From NCBI GenBank assembly GCA_026982025.1, contig JALSHX010000004.1:1-6995 (forward strand): DNA of 6,995 nucleotides. Reading direction: 5' to 3'. The DNA is from Aquificaceae bacterium. Its GTDB lineage: Bacteria; Aquificota; Aquificia; Aquificales; Aquificaceae. Position numbers and translations under genes: made by a program. The notes under the pieces were generated by a model. That model did no database searches. It saw nothing but the letters and a program-made list of their open reading frames with translations, and was not told where the DNA came from. Positions 1 to 5,254 of the stretch are shown one piece after another; the stretch's first letter is position 1; the number at the start of each line of letters is the position of its first letter.

Positions 1-81
1 GTCTATGGTGTACTCCTGCTTTAAAATCACCCTGTTTATCGTTACCACACCATCGGGTGGAAATTCCTTAATCAGAGCCAT
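1..81 (-). CDS. Unrecognised protein, N-terminal fragment (27 codons)
   Basis: The 5' end of a minus-strand gene that leaves the window at base 1. It begins with ATG at 81-79 and reads MALIKEFPPDGVVTINRVIL..., open to the window edge. The main support is a very strong Shine-Dalgarno sequence at a good distance, plus a plausible promoter further upstream. It is divergent from ribH. The fragment has no signal peptide or membrane segment; it looks like the start of a soluble protein with short beta-strands. I do not recognise the family, and 27 residues are too few to assign a function. Confidence 0.7.
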   Translation of the reverse strand, partial: MALIKEFPPDGVVTINRVILKQEYTID

Positions 82-88
82 CTCTGCT

Positions 89-98
89 CACCTCCTTT
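89..98 (-). promoter_or_regulatory. Strong Shine-Dalgarno for the left-edge gene
   Basis: On the minus strand this reads AAAGGAGGTG, almost a full anti-16S complement, with 7 nt before the ATG at 81. It decides that start and marks the partial frame as a real gene. It contrasts with the neighbouring ribH, which has no such sequence. Confidence 0.8.
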
Positions 99-129
99 TA
101 ATTTTACCATAATTTAAGAATATAAGCAT

Positions 130-157
130 ATACTAATTAGGTTATGATATTCGTCAA
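130..157 (-). promoter_or_regulatory. Candidate sigma-70-type promoter for the left-edge gene
   Basis: On the minus strand a TTGACG box (157-152; five of six matches to TTGACA) is followed after 16 bp by TAGTAT (135-130; four of six to TATAAT). An alternative -10, TATATG (132-127), would have a 19-bp spacer. The promoter reads leftward into the left-edge gene with a leader of about 40 nt that contains the strong Shine-Dalgarno sequence. This is a consensus match only. Confidence 0.4.
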
Positions 158-168
158 TTCCTTTGACG
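152..168. repeat. Inverted repeat CGTCAA-N5-TTGACG in the divergent gap
   Basis: Perfect 6-bp arms (152-157 and 163-168) flank a 5-bp centre, midway between the left-edge gene and ribH. The left arm doubles as the -35 candidate of the leftward promoter. The right arm has the same TTGACG sequence pointing toward ribH, but it lies 23 bp from the best rightward -10, too far for a normal promoter. The repeat could be an operator, a pair of outward-facing -35 boxes, or chance. Confidence 0.4.
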
Positions 169-191
169 GTATTTGAGAGCGTTGCAGGGGA

Positions 192-197
192 TATAAT
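192..197 (+). promoter_or_regulatory. Candidate -10 box for ribH-nusB
   Basis: A perfect TATAAT lies only 9 nt before the ribH ATG. A transcript starting about 7 nt downstream would begin at roughly base 204, leaving almost no 5' leader. No good -35 sits at 16-18 bp: TTGAGA at 173-178 is 13 bp away and TTGACG at 163-168 is 23 bp away. The -10 call therefore rests on the hexamer and its position. Confidence 0.45.
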
Positions 198-206
198 TTA
201 TTAGCT

Positions 207-671
207 ATGAAGATACTGGAAGGTCGCCTGAGCGCGGAGGGATACTCCTTCGGAATTGTTGCGTCAAGATTCAACAGCCTCGTGGTTGACAGGCTCGTGG
301 AAGGTGCCATTGATTGTCTTCTTCGTCACGGAGCAAGGGATGAAAGTATTACCCTTCTGAGGGTTCCTGGTTCCTGGGAGATTCCCGTTGCGGTGAGGAG
401 GCTTCTGGAAAGGGATGACATTGATGCGGTTATAGCCCTCGGCGCCCTTATCAGGGGGGAAACGCCTCACTTTGACTACATAGCTTCGGAGGTGTCAAAG
501 GGTCTTTCGGTTATTTCCCTTGAGAAGGGGAAACCCGTATCCTTTGGGATTATTACGGCTGAGACCCTTGATCAGGCTCTTGAAAGAGCAGGTTCAAAGA
601 TGGGAAACAAGGGGTGGGATGCAGCCCTCTCTGCCATAGAGATGGTCAACCTCCTCTCATCCCTCGGATGA
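207..671 (+). CDS. ribH: 6,7-dimethyl-8-ribityllumazine synthase
   Basis: The penultimate enzyme of riboflavin synthesis. It condenses 5-amino-6-ribitylaminouracil with 3,4-dihydroxy-2-butanone 4-phosphate and usually forms cytoplasmic pentamers or 60-mer shells. At 154 aa it has the normal family length. Visible signatures are the substrate-binding RFN near residues 21-23, PGSWEIP at 54-60, and [14 protein letters not shown] at 79-92 with His88 in the position of the known catalytic His. [11 protein letters not shown] follows at 110-120 and AGSKMGNKG at 128-136, with Arg127 just before it in the phosphate-binding area. The ATG at 207 fits the family N-terminus exactly, and an in-frame stop lies shortly upstream. 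There is no Shine-Dalgarno sequence, and a TATAAT box sits 9 nt upstream, so the message may be leaderless. nusB follows 3 nt after the stop. No FMN riboswitch is seen upstream and no other rib gene is in the window. Confidence 0.97.
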   Translation: MKILEGRLSAEGYSFGIVASRFNSLVVDRLVEGAIDCLLRHGARDESITLLRVPGSWEIPVAVRRLLERDDIDAVIALGALIRGETPHFDYIASEVSKGLSVISLEKGKPVSFGIITAETLDQALERAGSKMGNKGWDAALSAIEMVNLLSSLG

Positions 672-674
672 GCC

Positions 675-1103
675 ATGCGGTTCAGAAGGCGTGCAAGAGA
701 CCTTGCCCTTATAACCCTCTACAGGTGGGACATCAGGTCCGAGCGGGTTGAGAAACTCTTTGAGGAAGTTATTGAGGAGAAGAAGGTTAAGAAGAAGGAG
801 GTAATTGAGTACGCCAGGCGTCTAATTGAAACGTTGATGGCGAATATCTCCGAGATTGACTCACTGATCTCAAGGCACCTTGAAGACTGGCGCTTTGACA
901 GGCTGGGCTACATTGAGAGGAACGCTCTAAGGCTGGGAACGGCAGAGCTCCTTTACCTGAATCCTCCAGACCCGGGAAGGGTCTTCAGCGACTACATTGA
1001 CCTCGTTAAGAAGTATGCGGACCTCAGGGCAGGCAAGTTCTTCAACGGTGTTCTGGCAAAAATTTACAGGGAAAGTAAGACTACTTCCTCAGTCCAAAAA
1101 TGA
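675..1103 (+). CDS. nusB: Transcription antitermination factor NusB
   Basis: A small all-helical RNA-binding protein. With NusE/S10 it binds boxA in rRNA leaders and helps RNA polymerase resist termination. The 142 aa are of family length. Family marks in order are RRRARDLALITLYRWD near the N-terminus (Arg-rich helix 1), the WRFDRLGYIERNALRLGTAELLY block around residues 73-95, and the C-terminal DYIDLVKKYADLRAGKFFNGVLAKIYRE, which contains the conserved KFFNGVL. It starts 3 nt after ribH and lacks an independent Shine-Dalgarno sequence apart from a weak GGATGAG, so translational coupling is likely. ribH-nusB adjacency is a common bacterial arrangement. Its last 23 bp overlap the 3' end of the opposing DUF2905 gene, which leaves no room for an ordinary terminator. 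The short tail after KIYRE is not conserved. Confidence 0.96.
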   Translation: MRFRRRARDLALITLYRWDIRSERVEKLFEEVIEEKKVKKKEVIEYARRLIETLMANISEIDSLISRHLEDWRFDRLGYIERNALRLGTAELLYLNPPDPGRVFSDYIDLVKKYADLRAGKFFNGVLAKIYRESKTTSSVQK

Positions 1104-1305
1104 GGTTAAGTATCAAGGTAAGAAGCAGGCTGAGGATAATTGAAGAAACAATAGGAAAGTAAAAGCTAAATCCGTCCCTTTTTATCACGATGTCTCCAGG
1201 AAGTCTTCCGACGGGAAAGGACAGGCGTTCGGAAAAGGTCAGGAGAAGACCGAGAAGTATAATGATGAAACCGATCAGAAGGAGAGCCTTACCCGCCTCC
1301 GCCAT
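1081..1305 (-). CDS. DUF2905 family small membrane protein
   Basis: A 74-aa protein with two hydrophobic helices, about residues 5-24 and 50-70, joined by a short loop carrying PVGRLPGDIVIKRDGFSFYFP (about 31-51). The GRLPGDI...FYFP loop is the recognisable core of the DUF2905 family. That family is known from thermophiles and many Gram-positive bacteria but has no established function. It is probably an inner-membrane protein. The ATG at 1305 starts 17 bp inside the end of murD, so it is very likely translated with it; no Shine-Dalgarno sequence precedes this ATG. The 3' end overlaps nusB by 23 bp in the opposite orientation. An alternative shorter start would damage the first helix. The family call is fairly firm and the role is unknown. 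Confidence 0.85.
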   Translation of the reverse strand: MAEAGKALLLIGFIIILLGLLLTFSERLSFPVGRLPGDIVIKRDGFSFYFPIVSSIILSLLLTLILNLIFGLRK

Positions 1306-2539
1306 TTTCCGATTTAATTATATCCTCAACGAGCCTGTTGAAAACCTGCCCCCTGTGTATGTAGCTCTCAAACATGTCAAAGGAGGAACATCCCGGTGAA
1401 AGGAGGATGAAGTTTCCGCCCGAAGCAATATTCCATGCTTTTTTCACCGCTGAAGGAAGGTCCTCCGCCAAACTTATCTCACACGAACCGTCCCAGGCTT
1501 CCTTAATTAGGTGTTTGGTTTCTCCTATTAGAATGGCGTGTTTAACCTTTTTCGCAACGAGCTCTTTAAGATGACTGAAGTCCGTTCCTTTGTTCTTCCC
1601 TCCCGCAATTAGAATGACCGAAGAATCTGGGAAGCTTTCAAGTGCTGATTTCAGCGAATTCGGAGTGGTTGACTTTGAGTCATTGTAGATCTCTACCCCT
1701 CTAATTTTTGCAACCTGCTCCATCCTGAAGGGAAGACCTCTGAATTTAGAAAGGGACTCCTTGATGGATTCCATCTCAACTCCCATGGCTGAAGCAATCA
1801 GGGCTGATACCTTTGCGTTTTCAAGGTTGTGTTTCCCTTTGACCTTCAGGATTGAGGGATCAAAGGGAAGGTCTGTAAGGGGTGCAAGTACCTTACGCGC
1901 GCTTGTAGGAGTATTAACAACCTCCTTTTGCAAAGAGCCTGCTATAAACAGGTCATCCTCTTTCTGATTCTGGAATATTCTGTGCTTACTGCTCAGGTAA
2001 TCCTCAAGGGTAGGGTGCCAGTCAAGGTGGTCCGGGTGAAAGTTCAGGAATGCGCCGATCAACGGTCTGAATTTTTTGAGGGTTTTCCCCTGAAAAGACG
2101 AAACCTCAATTACCGCGACCGAATTGGGGTTTTCAAGAGCCACTTTAGAAAAAGGAGTGCCTATGTTACCGCAAGTCACTGCGTTAATTCCCGATTCCTT
2201 CAAAATCAGGTGGGTCATGGAAACAGTCGTTGACTTGCCATCCGTTCCGGTTACTGCGATCACTTTTCCCTTGAAGAAGCGAAAAGCAAGTTCAAGCTCT
2301 CCTATCACCTCAATACCCTTTCTGAGGGCTTCAATCCATAAGGGATGGCGAGGCTTAATTCCGGGTGATAGAACAACAGTGTCAACGAGGTTTATGTAGT
2401 CTTCCCACCTGTCACCCCTCGCATCGTCACCTGCTAAGGTTTCATAACCCTCTTTTTTTAAGAGTTCCAGAGCCCACCGCCCGCTGACTCCGAGACCCCA
2501 GACGAGAACCCTTTTCACTCCAAATATTATGTTATCCAT
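1289..2539 (-). CDS. murD: UDP-N-acetylmuramoyl-L-alanine--D-glutamate ligase
   Basis: A cytoplasmic peptidoglycan-precursor enzyme that adds D-Glu to UDP-MurNAc-L-Ala using ATP. At 416 aa it is slightly short for MurD (about 430-450). The N-terminal UDP-binding domain shows VLVWGLGVSG (11-20) and VLSPGIKP (56-63). The ATPase domain has the P-loop GTDGKST (98-104), EVSSFQ (145-150), DHLDWH (170-175) and Lys185, which matches the carbamylated Lys. The C-terminal domain has NDSKSTT (286-292), AGGKNKGTDF (312-321) and LLSPGCSSFDMF (379-390); this set separates MurD from MurC/E/F. One oddity is FRGLPFRME (267-275), where the usual His of the HR.E motif is Phe271. The ATG at 2539 lies 4 nt after the 3' end of tRNA-Cys, with no Shine-Dalgarno sequence. 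No other cell-wall cluster gene is present. DUF2905 overlaps its 3' end. Confidence 0.95.
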   Translation of the reverse strand: MDNIIFGVKRVLVWGLGVSGRWALELLKKEGYETLAGDDARGDRWEDYINLVDTVVLSPGIKPRHPLWIEALRKGIEVIGELELAFRFFKGKVIAVTGTDGKSTTVSMTHLILKESGINAVTCGNIGTPFSKVALENPNSVAVIEVSSFQGKTLKKFRPLIGAFLNFHPDHLDWHPTLEDYLSSKHRIFQNQKEDDLFIAGSLQKEVVNTPTSARKVLAPLTDLPFDPSILKVKGKHNLENAKVSALIASAMGVEMESIKESLSKFRGLPFRMEQVAKIRGVEIYNDSKSTTPNSLKSALESFPDSSVILIAGGKNKGTDFSHLKELVAKKVKHAILIGETKHLIKEAWDGSCEISLAEDLPSAVKKAWNIASGGNFILLSPGCSSFDMFESYIHRGQVFNRLVEDIIKSENGGGG

Positions 2540-2543
2540 CTAA

Positions 2544-2615
2544 AGGCGACGGGCGGATTCGAACCGCCGTAAAAGGGATTTGCAGTCCCTCGCCTAACCG
2601 CTCGGCCACGTCGCC
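2544..2615 (-). tRNA. tRNA-Cys (anticodon GCA)
   Basis: Folds as a full 72-nt cloverleaf. The acceptor arms GGCGACG and CGTCGCC pair perfectly. The D arm has a GCC/GGC stem. The anticodon arm AGGGA-CTGCAAA-TCCCT presents GCA, and the T arm GGCGG-TTCGAAT-CCGCC is perfect. The discriminator base is U, the known main identity element for cysteinyl-tRNA synthetase. CCA is not encoded (the next bases are TTA), so a CCA-adding enzyme is required. It lies between tRNA-Gly (50 bp upstream) and murD (4 bp downstream), probably in one transcript. Confidence 0.97.
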
Positions 2616-2665
2616 TATCACTTTTAATTTAACCATAGAGGTTTGGGGTTGTGCGAATGAATAAA

Positions 2666-2737
2666 AGCGGGCGACGGGACTTGAACCCGCGACCTGCTGC
2701 ATGGCAAGCAGCCGCTCTACCACTGAGCTACACCCGC
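2666..2737 (-). tRNA. tRNA-Gly (anticodon GCC)
   Basis: A 72-nt cloverleaf. The acceptor stem GCGGGTG/CGCCCGC has one G-U pair, and the D stem is GCTC/GAGC. The anticodon arm GCTGC-TTGCCAT-GCAGC presents GCC, and the T arm is GCGGG-TTCAAGT-CCCGT. The discriminator is U, as usual for bacterial tRNA-Gly. CCA is not encoded (TTT follows). It is the first tRNA of a two-tRNA unit. A TATAAT box lies 11 nt upstream, overlapping the stop codon of the TPR-like gene. The 50-bp spacer to tRNA-Cys (2616-2665) has no gene and only a weak AACC-N5-GGTT hairpin. Confidence 0.97.
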
Positions 2738-2748
2738 TTTACTTAATT

Positions 2749-2754
2749 ATTATA
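2749..2754 (-). promoter_or_regulatory. Candidate -10 box for the tRNA-Gly/tRNA-Cys/murD unit
   Basis: On the minus strand a perfect TATAAT ends 11 nt before tRNA-Gly, which would give a leader of only about 5 nt. It overlaps the TAA stop of the TPR-like gene. The -35 is weak (CCGACT at an 18-bp spacer, three of six matches). The tRNA-murD unit could therefore be transcribed separately from the arsC run, or both ways. Confidence 0.45.
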
Positions 2755-3316
2755 CATCCTGCGTTTGAAAGTAGTCGGGGTGTCCCGGAGCGTGTTTTGC
2801 GAACCACCTCTCAAGGTCCTCCCTGTCAGGTTCTCCCTCTTTCATAAACACCTGCTCAAACTCCTGAAGGCTCATCCCCTCAAGTATTGCCAGAATGTAG
2901 TACCTGACACCGGGCTCATCGGAAGGGTTCATCCTGTACACCTTTGAAAGGATTTCAAGGGACCTGTCAATCTCACCCAGTTCCCAGTAAAAAACACCTG
3001 TGGAGATGAGGGTGTTAATTATGTGCCTGTTGGGTTCGTGAGACCAGGGTAGCCGATCGGGAAGTTTTCCCTCGGGTGCTATCAGATTCATTGCTCTTTC
3101 AAAAGCTCTTGTCAAAATTTCGTCCGCGGATTTGAGGTCTCCCTCAATTTCGTATATCTCGTGAAGAATTAGGTAGGGCTCTAAGTAATCGGGATCCTTA
3201 TCTATCAGGGTCCTGCACCTATCCTTAAGGATCTCAATAGCTCCTTTACTGAGGAGTTCCTTAAGAGTTTTTCCCTCCTCTGCAACTTCCCGTTCTTTGT
3301 CCCTGAACTCTTCCAT
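2750..3316 (-). CDS. TPR-like repeat protein of unknown function
   Basis: A 188-aa helical protein, acidic and soluble, with no signal peptide or membrane segment. A first TPR-like helix pair spans about residues 43-76 (DPDYLEPYLILHEIYEIEGDL...). A second spans about 99-131 (...STGVFYWELGEIDRSLEILSKVYRMNPSD). Between them is the segment LPDRLPWSHEPNRH (85-98), and after them PGVRYYILAIL. The combination of LPW...NRH, a WxLG repeat, NPxD and GVRY is one I know from bacterial TPR proteins of unassigned role; this is recollection, not a search. The N-terminal 25 residues are charged and may form a coil. It starts 11 nt after the radical SAM gene, without a well-spaced Shine-Dalgarno sequence, so it is probably co-transcribed. 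A partner-binding role is a general inference for TPR folds. Confidence 0.8.
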   Translation of the reverse strand: MEEFRDKEREVAEEGKTLKELLSKGAIEILKDRCRTLIDKDPDYLEPYLILHEIYEIEGDLKSADEILTRAFERAMNLIAPEGKLPDRLPWSHEPNRHIINTLISTGVFYWELGEIDRSLEILSKVYRMNPSDEPGVRYYILAILEGMSLQEFEQVFMKEGEPDREDLERWFAKHAPGHPDYFQTQDV

Positions 3317-3327
3317 CCCTGGATTAT

Positions 3328-4224
3328 TTAATCATCTATGATCTTTAGTCCGCGCGCAAGCTCCAAGGCTCTTGAAAACTCACTCTGAGACACCCTCCGG
3401 GCAAGCTCAGGGTAGTTCCAGGCCTTGTAGCAGGGTCTGTACTGGTCCATCAAGTTGATAGCCATGGATGGGTCAATATCCTTTAGAAATTCAATAACTC
3501 TATCGGTCGTTGAAATGTTGTTTGGGAGAAGCAGGTGCCTTATGAGAACTCCCCTTACCGCTATTCCCCTCTCGTCAACTTTCAAAGGACCCACCTGACG
3601 GTACATTTCCCTGATTGCACTAACCGCATACAACGGGTAGTCCTTTACCTTTGAGTACTTCCTCCCGTATTCCTTGCTGAGGTACTTGATGTCCGCAAGG
3701 TAAATGTCAACAACTCCGTCAAGGAGTCTGAGGGATTCAAGGGAGTCAAAGGATGAGGTGTTGTAAACGAGGGGAATGTTCAGTCCCATCTCAACCGCTA
3801 TGAGGAGGGCTTCAAGAATCTGCGGGACTACATGGGAGGGAGATACGAGGTTTATGTTGTGACAGCCCAATTCCTGAAGTTCAACCATCATTTCTGCAAG
3901 TTCCCTCGGCTTTACCTCTTTTCCTTCACCGAGATGACTTATTTCGTAATTCTGGCAGTAAACACACCTCATATTGCAGTAAGAGAAGAATATGGTACCG
4001 CTCCCCCTGTAACCCCTTATCGGGAACTCCTCACCCAAATGGGGAAAGTAGCTTGAAACAATGGCGTACCTTTTGGTCTTGCAATATCCATCCTCACCTG
4101 CAAGCCTGTTTATTTTGCACTTATGGGGACAGACCCTGCACTCCTCAAGCATTTTGATGGCTTCTTCAACCCTCTTGCTCAGCTCACCGCTCCGGTAGAG
4201 GGTAAGATAGGAGGGATGTGTCAT
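3328..4224 (-). CDS. Radical SAM protein, PflX family (COG1313-like)
   Basis: A putative radical S-adenosylmethionine enzyme of 298 aa. An N-terminal cysteine set CRVCPHKC...GYC (Cys29, 32, 36, 48) could bind metal. It is followed by HLGEEFPIRGYRGSGTIFF (about 62-80) and the radical SAM cluster motif CNMRCVYC (Cys83, 87, 90). Then come NINLVSPSHVVPQI, YNTSSFDS, DIYLADIKY, GVLIRHLLLPN and the C-terminal MDQYRPCY. This order is characteristic of the PflX group, relatives of pyruvate-formate-lyase activating enzymes whose substrate is not established. No glycyl-radical enzyme or AMMECR1/Memo gene is nearby, so the target cannot be read from context. The ATG at 4224 follows arsC by 10 bp, all A/T, with no Shine-Dalgarno sequence. 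Family call firm; activator role only inferred. Confidence 0.9.
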   Translation of the reverse strand: MTHPSYLTLYRSGELSKRVEEAIKMLEECRVCPHKCKINRLAGEDGYCKTKRYAIVSSYFPHLGEEFPIRGYRGSGTIFFSYCNMRCVYCQNYEISHLGEGKEVKPRELAEMMVELQELGCHNINLVSPSHVVPQILEALLIAVEMGLNIPLVYNTSSFDSLESLRLLDGVVDIYLADIKYLSKEYGRKYSKVKDYPLYAVSAIREMYRQVGPLKVDERGIAVRGVLIRHLLLPNNISTTDRVIEFLKDIDPSMAINLMDQYRPCYKAWNYPELARRVSQSEFSRALELARGLKIIDD

Positions 4225-4234
4225 TTAAATAAAT

Positions 4235-4639
4235 TTAGATTTCATCAATGAGTTTCTCTATTCTTTTGGTCAGCTCGTCCCTCACCCATCTGAAGGCGTC
4301 AACTCCTCTGCCCGCCGGGTCGGGAATTGCCCAATGCTGTTTCCTGGTCCCGGGCACAGCGGGACAGTAATCTTTTGCACCGTCGCACAGCGTTATCACG
4401 AGGTCCGCTTCCTTAATGGGTATGTCATCAATTGACTTGGACCGCTGGGATGAGATGTCAATTCCCTTTTCCGCCATGACTTTTATTGCAAGGGAGTGGA
4501 CGTAGCCCGCAGGCTGAGAACCGGCGGAAAAGACCTCCAGTTCCTTCCCTTTGAGCTTTGCAAGGTGCCTTGCCAGACCCTCAGCCATTTGACTCCTTGC
4601 GGAGTTTCCCGTGCAGATGAAGGCAATCTTCAAAGGCAT
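4235..4639 (-). CDS. arsC: Arsenate reductase, thioredoxin-coupled (low-MW phosphatase fold)
   Basis: Reduces arsenate to arsenite through a three-cysteine relay. From ATG at 4639 it is 134 aa, the family length. The P-loop ICTGNSARSQ (CX5R; Cys9 and Arg15) gives the low-molecular-weight phosphatase fold. VITLCDGAKDYCPAVPG supplies the second and third cysteines (Cys85 and Cys92, C-x6-C), followed by HWAIPDPAG. This is the pattern of the thioredoxin-linked enzymes typified by staphylococcal pI258 ArsC, and all three cysteines are present. A TTG at 4645 would add two residues; ATG is preferred because it fits the usual N-terminus. There is no Shine-Dalgarno sequence. No arsR or arsenite pump is in the window, so resistance is not proven; a phosphatase role is less likely given the cysteine relay. 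Confidence 0.9.
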   Translation of the reverse strand: MPLKIAFICTGNSARSQMAEGLARHLAKLKGKELEVFSAGSQPAGYVHSLAIKVMAEKGIDISSQRSKSIDDIPIKEADLVITLCDGAKDYCPAVPGTRKQHWAIPDPAGRGVDAFRWVRDELTKRIEKLIDEI

Positions 4640-4645
4640 CGTCAA

Positions 4646-4657
4646 AATGTTAACATT
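4646..4657. promoter_or_regulatory. 12-bp palindrome AATGTTAACATT, candidate bidirectional -10 region
   Basis: A perfect palindrome in the 27-bp gap between arsC (minus) and engB (plus). Each strand reads TAACAT, four of six matches to TATAAT. The rightward copy (4651-4656) ends 10 nt before the engB ATG, and the leftward copy (4652-4647) ends 7 nt before the arsC ATG. A rightward -35-like TTCAAA lies at 4629-4634 with a 16-bp spacer; the leftward -35 is poor. It could be a symmetrical promoter core or an operator. Confidence 0.35.
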
Positions 4658-4665
4658 CTTAAGAA
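4656..4665. repeat. 10-bp palindrome TTCTTAAGAA before engB
   Basis: A perfect palindrome that overlaps the end of the AATGTTAACATT palindrome by 2 bp and ends one base before the engB ATG. Short A/T-rich palindromes arise easily by chance, but two abutting ones fill most of the shared control region of two divergent genes. Confidence 0.4.
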
Positions 4666-4666
4666 A

Positions 4667-5221
4667 ATGATGGTTAAATTCATACGCTCAGTTTACGACC
4701 TGAGGGACCTCCCCCCTGCCGATAAGCCCGAGGTTGTATTCGTAGGCAGATCAAATGTGGGAAAGTCCTCCTTGATAAACATGGTTGCAGGGAGAAAGGT
4801 GGCACGAACGAGCAAGGATCCCGGTAGAACGAGGTGCATCAATTACTACCTTATTGATGACAGAGTTTACCTCGTTGACCTCCCCGGTTATGGCTTTGCA
4901 AGGGTGCCCAAGGATATGATCAACAGGTGGAAGAGGGTTATTGAGGGATTCTTTAGAAAAAGGTCCAGCAATATAAAACGGGCATTCGTCCTTATTGATG
5001 GAGTCGTTGGTCCCACTCAGAGGGACCGTGAAATGGTTAACTACCTGCGTGCTCTCGGGATTTCTTACAGCATCGTTATTACCAAGGTAGATAAGGCAAC
5101 GCAGAAGGATCTCTCGGGTGCTATTAAAAAGCTCAAAGAGGAGCTTATTCAGACGGGACCGATTATTTCTTCAGCCAAAGAGGGGCTCGGCAGGAAAGAG
5201 ATTCTTTCACAAATTTTTTGA
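4667..5221 (+). CDS. engB: Ribosome-biogenesis GTPase EngB (YsxC/YihA)
   Basis: An essential small GTPase that helps late assembly of the large ribosomal subunit in most bacteria. From ATG at 4667 it is 184 aa, slightly short for the family (about 195-210). The G motifs are in order: G1 GRSNVGKSS (27-35), G2 region DPGRT, G3 DLPGYG with the family-specific LPGYGFARVPKD that follows, G4 TKVDK, and G5 SSAKEG. The N-terminus FIRSVYDLRDLPPADKPEVVFVGRS fits known EngB starts, so the open frame continuing upstream to 4496, antisense to arsC, is not part of the gene. A second in-frame ATG follows directly at 4670. No Shine-Dalgarno sequence is present. It is divergent from arsC across 27 bp. Confidence 0.95.
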   Translation: MMVKFIRSVYDLRDLPPADKPEVVFVGRSNVGKSSLINMVAGRKVARTSKDPGRTRCINYYLIDDRVYLVDLPGYGFARVPKDMINRWKRVIEGFFRKRSSNIKRAFVLIDGVVGPTQRDREMVNYLRALGISYSIVITKVDKATQKDLSGAIKKLKEELIQTGPIISSAKEGLGRKEILSQIF

Positions 5222-5232
5222 ATCTTTATAAT
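5206..5232 (+). promoter_or_regulatory. Candidate promoter for thrC and downstream genes
   Basis: A perfect TATAAT (5227-5232) is preceded by TTCACA (5206-5211; five of six to TTGACA) with a short 15-bp spacer. The -35 lies within the last codons of engB. The predicted leader of about 28 nt carries the strong thrC Shine-Dalgarno sequence. It would separate thrC transcription from engB. Confidence 0.5.
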
Positions 5233-5254
5233 GTAAAATACTTAATTCCCCTTC

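Noticed and set aside
82..206. FMN riboswitch upstream of ribH
   Set aside because: The 125-bp gap lacks the conserved RFN blocks and is mostly A/T-rich; the likely transcript start is next to the ATG.
1374..2399. Several plus-strand open frames inside murD
   Set aside because: They are the antisense of a clear MurD gene, show no recognisable protein motifs, and overlap each other.
2532..2723. Minus-strand open frame of 63 codons across both tRNA genes
   Set aside because: It reads through the tRNA-Gly and tRNA-Cys cloverleaves; such frames are well-known false proteins. The tRNA structures are complete.
3328..4224. Radical SAM gene as part of an AMMECR1/Memo system
   Set aside because: The motif order (GSGTIFFSYCNMRCVYCQNYEIS, RHLLLPN, DQYRP) fits the PflX group better, and no AMMECR1 or Memo gene is in the window.
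4496..4666. Upstream extension of the engB frame
   Set aside because: It lies antisense to arsC, has no family similarity, and the EngB N-terminus matches the ATG at 4667.
5205..5225. Intrinsic terminator after engB, from the T-run at 5214-5219
   Set aside because: No GC-rich hairpin precedes the T-run, and the run is part of the last engB codons.
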